A DNA stretch of 64,000 nucleotides, taken from positions 682,001 to 746,000 of the forward strand of contig NZ_RWBG01000001.1 of NCBI RefSeq assembly GCF_003944795.1, in the 5' to 3' direction. The stretch is from Mangrovimonas spongiae (lineage in GTDB: Bacteria > Bacteroidota > Bacteroidia > Flavobacteriales > Flavobacteriaceae). Numbering within the stretch: position 1 is the first letter of the stretch; every line of letters starts with the position of its first letter. Below the pieces are notes generated by a model. That model was not told where the DNA came from, did no database searches, and saw nothing but the letters and a program-made list of their open reading frames with translations. Below, one piece after another: positions 44,987 through 53,002 of the stretch. Both the position numbers and the translations under genes were made by a program.

Positions 44987-46069
44987 ATGACCGAACAAGA
45001 TTTTATTCCCAAACCATATAAAAATTCAGTTGAAAACGGCACTGTAACTTGGGAATCGCCAAGCAACATTGCTTTAATAAAATACTGGGGAAAACGCGAT
45101 CTGCAAATTCCAGAGAATCCTTCTATAAGCTTTACATTAAGTGAATGCAAAACCATAACCAAACTAACATATACAAAGAAAAACGACACTAAAGATTTCT
45201 CATTTGATGTGTTTTTAGATGGTGATAAAAAAGATGATTTCAAACCTAAAATTGAAACGTTTTTTAAGCGAATAGAAGTTTACGTACCATTTTTAAAAGA
45301 CTATCATTTCACCATTGAAACAAAAAACACCTTTCCGCATAGTTCTGGTATTGCATCATCGGCTTCAGGGATGAGCGCTTTGGCGTTGTGTTTAATGCGT
45401 ATTGAAAGACTGTTTAATAGCGAAATGTCAAATACGTTTTTTAATCAAAAAACATCGTTTTTGGCGCGTTTGGGTTCTGGTTCTGCTTGTAGAAGTATAG
45501 AAGGCAATTTAATTGTTTGGGGAGCAACAAAAAGTATAGAAAATAGCAGCGATTTGTTTGGTATAAAATATCCGTACAAAGTCCACGACAATTTTAAAAA
45601 CTATCAAGATACCATCTTGTTAATTGATAAAGGTGAAAAGCAGGTGAGTAGTACTGTTGGCCATCAATTAATGCATGGCCATCCGTTTGCCAAAGAACGT
45701 TTTGCACAGGCGCACGATAATATGGAAACGTTGAAGCCTATACTAGAAACAGGCGATTTAAATGCGTTTATTAATCTTATGGAAAGCGAAGCATTAACCT
45801 TGCACGCCATGATGATGACTAGTAATCCGTATTTCATTTTAATGAAACCAAACACCTTGGAAGTCATTAACCGTATTTGGAAATTTAGAACAGAGACAGG
45901 ACTTCATATTGGTTTTACGTTGGATGCTGGTGCGAATGTACATATTTTATATCCACAGTCAGAAAAAGCACAAATTCTTGAATTTATTGAAAACGAATTG
46001 GTTGCGTATTGTAAAAATGGTGAATATATTTGTGACCAAATTGGTTTGGGAGCAAACCAAATAGAATAA
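44987..46069 (+). CDS. mvaD: Diphosphomevalonate decarboxylase
   Basis: 360 residues. The signature NIALIKYWGKRD is close to the N-terminus, followed by the GHMP loop PHSSGIASSASGMSALAL, the LGSGSACRSIEG motif and the late TLDAGANVHIL with the catalytic Asp region. It converts mevalonate-5-diphosphate to isopentenyl diphosphate with ATP. It lies 9 bp after the DUF1697 gene and before the GHMP kinase, and shows that the organism uses the mevalonate route, as Flavobacteriia do. Confidence 0.94.
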   Translation: MTEQDFIPKPYKNSVENGTVTWESPSNIALIKYWGKRDLQIPENPSISFTLSECKTITKLTYTKKNDTKDFSFDVFLDGDKKDDFKPKIETFFKRIEVYVPFLKDYHFTIETKNTFPHSSGIASSASGMSALALCLMRIERLFNSEMSNTFFNQKTSFLARLGSGSACRSIEGNLIVWGATKSIENSSDLFGIKYPYKVHDNFKNYQDTILLIDKGEKQVSSTVGHQLMHGHPFAKERFAQAHDNMETLKPILETGDLNAFINLMESEALTLHAMMMTSNPYFILMKPNTLEVINRIWKFRTETGLHIGFTLDAGANVHILYPQSEKAQILEFIENELVAYCKNGEYICDQIGLGANQIE

Positions 46070-46106
46070 ATAATCGTATATTTACATAGTAGATTGCTAT
46101 TTAATT

Positions 46107-47036
46107 ATGAAAGGACCACTTTTTTACTCTAAAATCCTACTTTTTGGTGAATATGGAATTATCAAAGATTCCAAAGGATTGTCTATTCCGTATAATTTTT
46201 ATAACGGCGCTTTAAAAGTCACCAACAAAGATACCGAAGAAGCCAAAGCGTCTAACAGTGCATTAAGCCGTTTTGCCGATTATTTAGAGCAAATAGACAC
46301 TAACTTGGTTACTTTTGATATAGAAACTTTAACTAAAGATATCGCTGAAGGAATGTACTTCGACTCATCTATTCCGCAAGGTTATGGCGTAGGGAGTAGT
46401 GGTGCATTAGTTGCTGCGATTTACGATAAATATGCTAACGATAAAATAACTGTTCTTGAGAATTTAACACGAGAAAAATTATTACAATTAAAAGCTATTT
46501 TCTCAGAAATGGAATCCTTTTTTCATGGGAAATCATCAGGACTAGATCCATTGAATAGTTATTTGAGTTTGCCAATCCTTATTAATTCTAAAGATAATAT
46601 TGAAGCCACGGGTATTCCATCTCAAAAGGTAGATGGGAAAGGCGCTGTGTTTTTATTGGATAGTGGTGTTGTTGGAGAAACCGCACCAATGGTAAGTATT
46701 TTTATGGAAAATATGAAACAAGAAGGTTTCCGTAACATGCTTAAAGACCAGTTTATAAAACATACAGATGCTTGTGTGGAAGATTTCTTAAAAGGCGATG
46801 TTAAGTCGTTATTCAAAAATACTAAACAATTATCTAAAGTCGTATTGAGTCACTTTAAGCCTATGATTCCAAAGCAGTTTCACGAACTGTGGAAGAAAGG
46901 GTTGGAATCCAACGATTATTATCTGAAACTTTGTGGTTCTGGCGGTGGCGGCTATATCTTAGGATTTACAGAAGATATCAACAAAGCCCAAAAAGCCTTA
47001 AATGGTTATAAACTGGAAGTGGTTTATAATTTTTAA
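46107..47036 (+). CDS. GHMP kinase, probable mevalonate kinase
   Basis: 309 residues. GHMP motif 1 is SKILLFGEYGI, motif 2 is GYGVGSSGALVAA and motif 3 is LCGSGGGGYILGF; SGLDPLNSYLS with the catalytic Asp is typical of mevalonate kinases. It would make mevalonate-5-phosphate. Phosphomevalonate kinase is the main alternative, because both have the same fold and no other one lies here. It sits 37 bp after mvaD. Confidence 0.85.
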   Translation: MKGPLFYSKILLFGEYGIIKDSKGLSIPYNFYNGALKVTNKDTEEAKASNSALSRFADYLEQIDTNLVTFDIETLTKDIAEGMYFDSSIPQGYGVGSSGALVAAIYDKYANDKITVLENLTREKLLQLKAIFSEMESFFHGKSSGLDPLNSYLSLPILINSKDNIEATGIPSQKVDGKGAVFLLDSGVVGETAPMVSIFMENMKQEGFRNMLKDQFIKHTDACVEDFLKGDVKSLFKNTKQLSKVVLSHFKPMIPKQFHELWKKGLESNDYYLKLCGSGGGGYILGFTEDINKAQKALNGYKLEVVYNF

Positions 47037-47046
47037 CACACATTTC

Positions 47047-47072
47047 TGTCATTCTGAACTTGTTTCAGAATC
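47047..47072. repeat. REP-like palindromic element, copy 2
   Basis: TGTCATTCTGAACTTGTTTCAGAATC, stem ATTCTGAA / TTCAGAAT around CTTGT. It differs from the copy at 30353 only by C-G to T-A in the stem and ends 13 bases before the ATG at 47085. Confidence 0.8.
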
Positions 47073-47084
47073 CCATTAAAATCT

Positions 47085-47999
47085 ATGCTAACCAGAAAAC
47101 AAAAACATATTCTACTTAAGTTTTTTAGTATGTTTTCTGTTATTCGTGGTTATAATATTTTGGTTGTTGCTGTGGCTCAGTATTTAGCCTCTATTTACAT
47201 TTTAGCACACTATAAACCCGTTCGTGAAGTAGTTTTTGATGTAAACTTACTTATGCTGGTTTTGGCGTCTTCGGCAACTATTGCAGGCGGTTATATTATC
47301 AATAATTTTTACGATTCCGAAAAAGATTTAATCAACAGGCCAAGAAAAACTATGTTAGACCGTTTGGTCAGTCAAAATACGAAACTGTCTTTTTATTTTG
47401 TGTTGAATTTTTTAGCGGTTGTTTTGGCTAGTTATGTGTCGTTTAGAGCCGTTGTGTTTTTCTCTATTTATATTTTTGCCATCTGGTTTTACTCACACAA
47501 ACTCAAAAAAATGCCTTTTATAGGCAATTTAACATCGGCCATTTTAACCATTACGCCGTTTTTTATCATTTTTGTGTATTACAAGAATTTCGAGCACGTT
47601 ATTTTTGTGCACGCTATGTTTTTGTTTTTAATAATATCCATGCGAGAGCTTACCAAAGACTTAGAAAACCTTCAAGGCGATTTGGCGCAGAATTATCAAA
47701 CCATTCCTGTGGTTTATGGCGAAAAAGTATCAAAAATAATGCTTACTGTTTTAGGCGTGTTGACACTGCTTCCCGCATTGTTGCTTATTTTTCAATATCA
47801 GGTAGGAAAAATGAGCTATTATTTTTACCTAAGTATTGTGCTTTTGGTTGTTTTTGTAGTAATGCTTTGGCGGTCAAACTCAAAGTTACAATACCTCATT
47901 CTACATAACATTTTAAGGTTCATTATTGTACTAGGGGTGATTAGTATTCCGTTGATTGATATAGGTTTGGTGCTTAATAAAATCACTTTTATTCGATAA
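47085..47999 (+). CDS. UbiA-family prenyltransferase
   Basis: 304 residues with about eight or nine membrane segments. The two Asp-rich motifs that bind prenyl diphosphate through magnesium are present: NNFYDSEKDLINRP (NxxxDxxxD) and RELTKDLENLQGD (DxxxD). Similar flavobacterial proteins are often named geranylgeranylglycerol-phosphate geranylgeranyltransferase, but menaquinone or other acceptors are possible. Placed after two mevalonate-pathway genes, it consumes their product. A REP-like element lies between it and the kinase. Confidence 0.87.
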   Translation: MLTRKQKHILLKFFSMFSVIRGYNILVVAVAQYLASIYILAHYKPVREVVFDVNLLMLVLASSATIAGGYIINNFYDSEKDLINRPRKTMLDRLVSQNTKLSFYFVLNFLAVVLASYVSFRAVVFFSIYIFAIWFYSHKLKKMPFIGNLTSAILTITPFFIIFVYYKNFEHVIFVHAMFLFLIISMRELTKDLENLQGDLAQNYQTIPVVYGEKVSKIMLTVLGVLTLLPALLLIFQYQVGKMSYYFYLSIVLLVVFVVMLWRSNSKLQYLILHNILRFIIVLGVISIPLIDIGLVLNKITFIR

Positions 48000-48015
48000 G
48001 CAATAATTTATCGTA

Positions 48016-48023
48016 TATCTTTG
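48016..48023 (+). promoter_or_regulatory. -7 promoter box TATCTTTG before the pseudouridine synthase homologue
   Basis: Exact TAnnTTTG, 17 bp before the ATG at 48041. A small inverted repeat CGATAA / TTATCG (47994-48013) overlapping the ubiA stop lies just upstream. Confidence 0.6.
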
Positions 48024-48040
48024 CAAAAAAATTATAAGTA

Positions 48041-48919
48041 ATGAGCAGAAAGCAAGGAACAGGAGGAAAGAAAAGACCATCAGGGAGAGGGCAACGACAC
48101 AATAGCGGAAATAGGTCTAGCAGAGGCGGAAATAATTCCGGAGAGAAGAGCTTTGCACGTGGAAATGCTCCGATGAAAAAGAAAAACACACCGAGTAAAA
48201 GCAAGTCGTCTTCAGGAGACATTCGCTTAAACAAATATATTGCCAATTCAGGAATATGTTCGCGTCGTGAAGCCGATGAACACATTGCTATAGGTTTGGT
48301 AACTGTTAACGGAAAAGTAGTAACTGAAATGGGTTACAAGGTACAACTGGAAGACGATGTTCGTTTTGATGGACGCCGCATTAATCCAGAACCAAAAACA
48401 TACGTTTTATTAAACAAACCAAAAGGGTTTGCCACAACAACAAGCAATGCTAAGGATAGAACTGTAATGGATTTAGTGGCTAATGCCACCAATGCTAGAA
48501 TAAAACCTATTGGCCGTTTAGGACGAAATTCAACTGGTTTGTTATTGTTTACCAATGACGATACCGTTGTAAAAAAGTTTACTAACTCTAAAAATGGCGT
48601 ACCGCGCTTGTTTCAAATAGAATTAGATAAAAATCTTAAATTTGAAGACCTCAAGCAGGTAGAAGAAGGTCTGAAGATTGATGGTAAAGAGGTTGTTGTT
48701 GAGGAAATTAGCTACATTGAAGGTCAAAGTAAAAACCTAATTGGGCTAAAAATAAAGAACACCGGAAATTCTATAATCCGTAATATTTTTGATCATTTAG
48801 GCTACAACATCATAAAAGTAGACTGCGTGGCGATTGCGCATCTTACCAAGAAAGATTTGCCAAGAGGCTACTGGAAGCATTTAACCAAACAAGAGGTTAA
48901 TACGTTGAAGATGTTGTAA
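48041..48919 (+). CDS. RsuA/RluB-family pseudouridine synthase homologue lacking the catalytic Asp
   Basis: 292 residues. A basic, low-complexity N-terminal tail (1-60, rich in Arg, Gly, Ser, Lys), an S4 RNA-binding domain (about 63-115, IRLNKYIANSGICSRREADEHI) and the synthase domain (about 120-290). The family's catalytic motif is GRLDxxSxGLLLxTND; here it reads GRLGRNSTGLLLFTND, with Gly (codon GGA) in place of the catalytic Asp. The second conserved motif, usually NRQIRRM, is also altered to NSIIRNI. The protein may still bind ribosomal RNA but should be tested for activity. It lies between ubiA and the polyamine leader. Confidence 0.85.
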   Translation: MSRKQGTGGKKRPSGRGQRHNSGNRSSRGGNNSGEKSFARGNAPMKKKNTPSKSKSSSGDIRLNKYIANSGICSRREADEHIAIGLVTVNGKVVTEMGYKVQLEDDVRFDGRRINPEPKTYVLLNKPKGFATTTSNAKDRTVMDLVANATNARIKPIGRLGRNSTGLLLFTNDDTVVKKFTNSKNGVPRLFQIELDKNLKFEDLKQVEEGLKIDGKEVVVEEISYIEGQSKNLIGLKIKNTGNSIIRNIFDHLGYNIIKVDCVAIAHLTKKDLPRGYWKHLTKQEVNTLKML

Positions 48920-48990
48920 TTGTGTGTTTGAATTTTTTTTCAAAAAAAGTATTGTAATTCAAATTTTTGTATTTCATTTGCATCAGTTTT

Positions 48991-49099
48991 TTAGCTGAAC
49001 AAAGTGAACACTGTTTATACGTTTGGGCTTTTGGGAATTAGGAAGTCATATCCAAAAGCAACCCTTAAGAAGGGAAACCGAAATTTAAAGCTAACTTCC
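48991..49099 (+). ncRNA. Candidate structured RNA (stem plus pseudoknot) upstream of the arginine decarboxylase
   Basis: Pairings found by eye: an outer stem TTAGCT (48991-48996) / AGCTAA (49089-49094); inside it, GCTTTTGG (49027-49034) / CCAAAAGC (49052-49059), then hairpin CCCTT-AAG-AAGGG (49062-49074). The loop of the second stem carries GGAAGT (49041-49046), which is complementary to ACTTCC (49094-49099) directly after the outer stem, a pseudoknot. The density of pairing is unusual for an intergenic region. It could be a riboswitch or other cis-regulatory RNA of the polyamine operon, or a small RNA; I do not recognise the family. Confidence 0.5.
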
Positions 49100-49241
49100 G
49101 TAAATCACTACTCAAGCCAACATTTGTATGGCTTTATTCCTACAACCCAACGCCAACTGTTGGTTTGATAATCATTGTTTTTTATTAACATAATGTTGCG
49201 TTAACACGCATTTTTCATCTTTAAACTTTAATAAAAAAACA
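49100..49241 (+). promoter_or_regulatory. Remainder of polyamine leader: three hairpins, last one terminator-like
   Basis: Hairpins AAGCCA / TGGCTT (49114-49119, 49129-49134), AACCCAAC / GTTGGTT (49144-49165, one bulge) and TGCGT-TAAC-ACGCA (49197-49210) followed by five Ts (49211-49215). The last could act as an attenuator 27 bases before the ATG at 49242. Upstream (48920-48990) there is only AT-rich sequence with a weak TTTGAA / TTCAAA hairpin after the previous gene. No ORF is evident. Confidence 0.4.
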
Positions 49242-50642
49242 ATGAATACTAAATATATTGATTTAATCAATCAAACTTTTTATTTTCCACAAGACGAGTT
49301 TGCACTCGATGGACAGTTTTTAAAATTTCACGATATCGATCTCAAAGCATTGGTCGAGGAATATGGTGCGCCGTTAAAATTTACTTATCTGCCACAAATA
49401 TCCAATAACATCAATCGCGCAAAAGGCTGGTTTGCAGCTGCCATAAAAAAGCATAATTACCCAGCAACGTACAACTATTGTTATTGTACCAAGAGTTCAC
49501 ACTTTAAGCACGTGTTAAACGAAGCACTAAAGAATGATATTCATATTGAAACGTCTTCAGCTTTTGATATTGACATAGTGGAAAATCTAAAACAACAAGG
49601 TAAAATTACCGATGATACGTATGTGATTTGCAATGGTTTCAAACGTGCACAATATATAACCAATATTGCACGATTAATTAATGAAGGCCATAAAAATTGT
49701 ATCCCAATTATCGATAATTACGAAGAAATCGATTTATTGTCTGAAGTCCTCGACAGTAAATTTAAGGTCGGGATCAGAATAGCTTCAGAAGAAGAACCAA
49801 AATTTGAATTTTATACCTCAAGATTAGGAATTGGTTACAAAAACATTGTGCCATTTTACAAAAATCAAATACAGAATAATGATAAAGTAGAATTAAAAAT
49901 GCTTCACTTTTTCATCAACACAGGTATTCGTGATAATGCTTACTATTGGAACGAATTACTTAAGTGCTTAAAAGTGTACATTAGCTTAAAGAAAATTTGC
50001 CCAACTTTGGATAGCTTGAATATTGGTGGCGGATTTCCTATTAAAAATTCATTGGCATTCGATTTTGATTACGAGTATATGGTTGATGAAATCATTAATC
50101 AAATAAAAATAGCTTGTGACGAAGCCGAAGTTGACGTGCCAAACATTTTTACCGAGTTTGGAAGCTTTACCGTTGGGGAAAGTGGTGGCGCTATTTACGA
50201 AGTGTTGTATCAAAAACAACAAAACGATCGTGAAAAATGGAATATGATTAATTCATCATTCATTACAACCTTACCAGATACTTGGGCGATAAACAAACGT
50301 TTTATCATGTTGCCCATTAACCGTTGGAACGATAGTTATGAACGTGTGCTTTTGGGTGGATTGACATGTGATAGCGACGATTACTATAACAGCGAGCAGC
50401 ACATGAATGCCATTTATTTGCCTAAATACAACAAAGACAAGCCACTTTATATAGGCTTTTTCAATATTGGAGCTTACCAAGAAACCATTGGTGGTTTTGG
50501 CGGATTACAACATTGTTTAATTCCTTCTCCAAAACACATTTTAATAGATAAAGATGCCAATGGCAATTTAACAACAACATTATTTAGTGAACAACAAAAA
50601 AGTGAAGACTTACTTAAAATTCTAGGTTACGATGCAAACTAA
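49242..50642 (+). CDS. speA: Biosynthetic arginine decarboxylase (PLP, alanine-racemase fold)
   Basis: 466 residues, shorter than the 630-residue E. coli SpeA, as usual in Bacteroidota. The barrel starts with PLP-binding Lys in YCYCTKSSHFKHV; later LNIGGGFP (phosphate-binding glycines) and FTEFGSFTVGESGG follow, and the C-terminal domain has GGLTCDSDD with the active-site Cys-Asp. It makes agmatine from arginine. The downstream agmatinase gene overlaps its end by 11 bp, and the long structured leader upstream suggests post-transcriptional control. Confidence 0.9.
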   Translation: MNTKYIDLINQTFYFPQDEFALDGQFLKFHDIDLKALVEEYGAPLKFTYLPQISNNINRAKGWFAAAIKKHNYPATYNYCYCTKSSHFKHVLNEALKNDIHIETSSAFDIDIVENLKQQGKITDDTYVICNGFKRAQYITNIARLINEGHKNCIPIIDNYEEIDLLSEVLDSKFKVGIRIASEEEPKFEFYTSRLGIGYKNIVPFYKNQIQNNDKVELKMLHFFINTGIRDNAYYWNELLKCLKVYISLKKICPTLDSLNIGGGFPIKNSLAFDFDYEYMVDEIINQIKIACDEAEVDVPNIFTEFGSFTVGESGGAIYEVLYQKQQNDREKWNMINSSFITTLPDTWAINKRFIMLPINRWNDSYERVLLGGLTCDSDDYYNSEQHMNAIYLPKYNKDKPLYIGFFNIGAYQETIGGFGGLQHCLIPSPKHILIDKDANGNLTTTLFSEQQKSEDLLKILGYDAN

Positions 50643-51570
50643 AACTTACGCAGGAATCCCTGAAAAATATGCAAAATTAGACAGTTCTAAAATTGTATTA
50701 ATTCCAGTACCTTACGATGGTACGAGTACTTGGCAAAAAGGTGCCGATAAAGGTCCAGAAGCCTTTTTGCACGCTTCAGAAAACATGGAGTTGTATGATA
50801 TTGAAACACAAACCGAAGTTTATAAACAAGGAGTTTTTTTGGCCAATGCCGTAACCGAAAATAGTTCGCCGGAAACTATGGTAAATGCCGTGCATAAAGC
50901 CACTAAAAACTATATTAAGCGTAATAAATTTGTAACCATTTTTGGAGGCGAACATTCCATTTCCATTGGTACTATTCGCGCGTTTAATGAATGTTTTGAT
51001 AATTTAACAGTGTTACATATCGATGCGCATGCCGATTTACGAAAAGAATACGAAGGCTCTGCTTGCAATCACGCTTGTGCCGTTTACGAAGCAAGCCAGA
51101 CTACAAATTTAATTCAGGTGGGAATCCGCTCAATGGACATAATAGAAAAAACCGTTATGGACCACGACAAAACCTATTTTGCTCACGAACTGGCACAAGA
51201 CGATGCTTGGATGGATTCGGCATTAGACCAAATGACAGATAATGTGTTTATCACCTTTGACTTGGATGCCTTAGATCCGTCAATTTTACCAAGCACAGGA
51301 ACACCAGAACCTGGTGGTTTGTTTTGGTATGAAACCCTTGAGTTTTTAAAAATGGTATTTGAGGAAAAAAACGTGGTCGGATTCGATATTGTAGAACTTT
51401 GCCCTAATGAAAACGAAAAATCTTCAGATTTTCTAGCGGCTAAATTATACTATAAAATGCTAACATATAAGTTTATGGAGGAAGATATTGAAAACACTTA
51501 TGAAAGTAATTTTGAAAACAACAATAACGAAATAAATAAATTTTCTAAATTTAATGACGATGAGTACTAA
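50632..51570 (+). CDS. speB: Agmatinase (ureohydrolase)
   Basis: 312 residues. The arginase-family manganese ligands are all visible: GGEHSISIG, HIDAHADLR, and TFDLDALDPSILPSTGTPEPGG. It hydrolyses agmatine to putrescine and urea. A short Asn/Glu-rich tail (about 290-312) extends beyond the family core. It overlaps the upstream gene by 11 bp and the downstream DHS gene by 17 bp, so the three must be coupled. Confidence 0.93.
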   Translation: MQTKTYAGIPEKYAKLDSSKIVLIPVPYDGTSTWQKGADKGPEAFLHASENMELYDIETQTEVYKQGVFLANAVTENSSPETMVNAVHKATKNYIKRNKFVTIFGGEHSISIGTIRAFNECFDNLTVLHIDAHADLRKEYEGSACNHACAVYEASQTTNLIQVGIRSMDIIEKTVMDHDKTYFAHELAQDDAWMDSALDQMTDNVFITFDLDALDPSILPSTGTPEPGGLFWYETLEFLKMVFEEKNVVGFDIVELCPNENEKSSDFLAAKLYYKMLTYKFMEEDIENTYESNFENNNNEINKFSKFNDDEY

Positions 51571-52534
51571 AGGGCACATATCAAAATTCATAGAAAAATA
51601 CTATTTGCATTTTAATGCTGCTGCATTGGTAGATGCTGCTAAAGCTTACGAAGATCAATTAAATAGTGGTTCTAAGATGCTAGTATCATTAGCTGGAGCA
51701 ATGAGTACGGCCGAGTTGGGTAAGATATTTGCCGAAATGATTCGTCAAGACAAAGTACATATTATTTCTTGTACGGGAGCTAATTTGGAAGAAGATATTA
51801 TGAATTTGGTAGCACACTCACATTACGAGCGTGTACCCAACTATCGCGATTTAACCCCAAAACAAGAATGGGATTTACTTGAACGTGGCTTAAATCGTGT
51901 AACCGATACGTGCATTCCAGAGGAAGAAGCCTTTAGACGTTTGCAAGAGCACATTTTTAAAATATGGAAAGATGCCGAAGATGCAGGAGAACGCTATTTT
52001 CCGCACGAGTTTATGTACAAAATGCTGTTAAGTGGAGTGCTAGAAGATTATTACGAAATAGATTTAAAAGACTCGTGGATGTATGCCGCTGCCGAAAAGA
52101 ATTTACCAATTGTGGTTCCCGGTTGGGAAGATAGTACAATGGGAAACATTTTTGCAAGTTACGTGTTAAAAGGTGAGTTAAAAGCCAGTACCATGAAATC
52201 TGGAATTGAGTACATGACCTTTTTAGCCGATTGGTATACCGATAATTCCAAAAACGGTATTGGGTTTTTCCAAATTGGAGGTGGCATTGCTGGAGATTTT
52301 CCTATCTGTGTTGTGCCAATGTTATACCAAGATATGGAACGAACCGATACACCATTTTGGAGCTATTTCTGTCAAATTAGCGATTCTACCACAAGTTATG
52401 GATCGTATTCTGGAGCGGTGCCAAACGAAAAAATCACTTGGGGAAAACTAGATATTGATACACCTAAATTTATTATAGAAAGTGATGCTACCATAGTAGC
52501 GCCACTAATATTCGCCTATTTATTAGATATGTAA
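51554..52534 (+). CDS. Deoxyhypusine synthase homologue
   Basis: 326 residues; ATGs at 51554 and 51560 are both possible. The family core is clear: ALVSLAGAMSTAELGK, HIISCTGANLEEDI, and SYGSYSGAVPNEKITWGK with K298, which corresponds to the Lys that carries the aminobutyl group in eukaryotic and archaeal enzymes. Bacteria have no eIF5A, the normal substrate, so the bacterial enzyme must use another acceptor, possibly an amine (homospermidine or similar). Being in one operon with arginine decarboxylase and agmatinase, it probably takes part in polyamine synthesis rather than protein modification. Confidence 0.88.
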   Translation: MTMSTKGHISKFIEKYYLHFNAAALVDAAKAYEDQLNSGSKMLVSLAGAMSTAELGKIFAEMIRQDKVHIISCTGANLEEDIMNLVAHSHYERVPNYRDLTPKQEWDLLERGLNRVTDTCIPEEEAFRRLQEHIFKIWKDAEDAGERYFPHEFMYKMLLSGVLEDYYEIDLKDSWMYAAAEKNLPIVVPGWEDSTMGNIFASYVLKGELKASTMKSGIEYMTFLADWYTDNSKNGIGFFQIGGGIAGDFPICVVPMLYQDMERTDTPFWSYFCQISDSTTSYGSYSGAVPNEKITWGKLDIDTPKFIIESDATIVAPLIFAYLLDM

Positions 52535-52536
52535 TT

Positions 52537-52848
52537 ATGAAGGACAATTTAAAACGCGTCATTGTTGACTTTAAAAAACTAACACCAGAGATTTTGGCTT
52601 TATTGGTTGAAAAATATCCTGATGGATATGATGACGACCAAATAATCAAGTTTAAAAATGCCAAAAGTGAATTGGTAGAAGCTGTTGAAGTAACCACAGA
52701 AGATACCAAGTATTTGGTGAAAGTAAGTACCAAGTTAGCCGTAACTATGGAAAATTATGATGAGGAAGACTATGATGATTTTGAAGATGATGATCCAGAA
52801 GCAGTACAGCCACCAGAGGTAGAAGAAGCGGATAACGACGACGATTAA
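52537..52848 (+). CDS. Small acidic protein of unknown function
   Basis: 103 residues, two bases after the DHS stop, so cotranscribed with the polyamine genes. The first 75 residues are a mixed alpha/beta segment (RVIVDFKKLTPEILALLVEKYPDG); the C-terminal 30 are almost entirely Asp and Glu (DEEDYDDFEDDDPE). No family recognised. An acidic tail could bind cations such as polyamines or mimic nucleic acid, but this is a guess. A terminator follows. Confidence 0.8.
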   Translation: MKDNLKRVIVDFKKLTPEILALLVEKYPDGYDDDQIIKFKNAKSELVEAVEVTTEDTKYLVKVSTKLAVTMENYDEEDYDDFEDDDPEAVQPPEVEEADNDDD

Positions 52849-52910
52849 TTACCAGATTTAAATAACAACTAATTCAGATGTAACCTTCTGAAAACAGGAT
52901 ACTATGCTTT

Positions 52911-52942
52911 AAAAATAGATGGTTTTAAAGCCATCTATTTTT
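52911..52942 (+). terminator. Intrinsic terminator of the polyamine operon
   Basis: AAAAATAGATGG (52911-52922) / CCATCTATTTTT (52931-52942), 12-bp perfect stem with an 8-base loop and a T-run. Confidence 0.85.
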
Positions 52943-53002
52943 TGTTTAGTAATGTGTTTTTGTATTGAAAAATACATTAAATTTATAAAAAACACCATTC
53001 CT

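Noticed and set aside
48991-49099. Match to 6S RNA, SRP RNA, SAM, TPP, cobalamin, glycine or purine riboswitch
   Set aside because: I compared the conserved segments that I remember for these families and found none; the fold is therefore left unnamed.
52919-53002. N-terminal extension of the VOC protein from ATG 52919
   Set aside because: It begins inside the hairpin of the polyamine operon terminator and is not VOC-like; ATG 53003 starts exactly at the family core.
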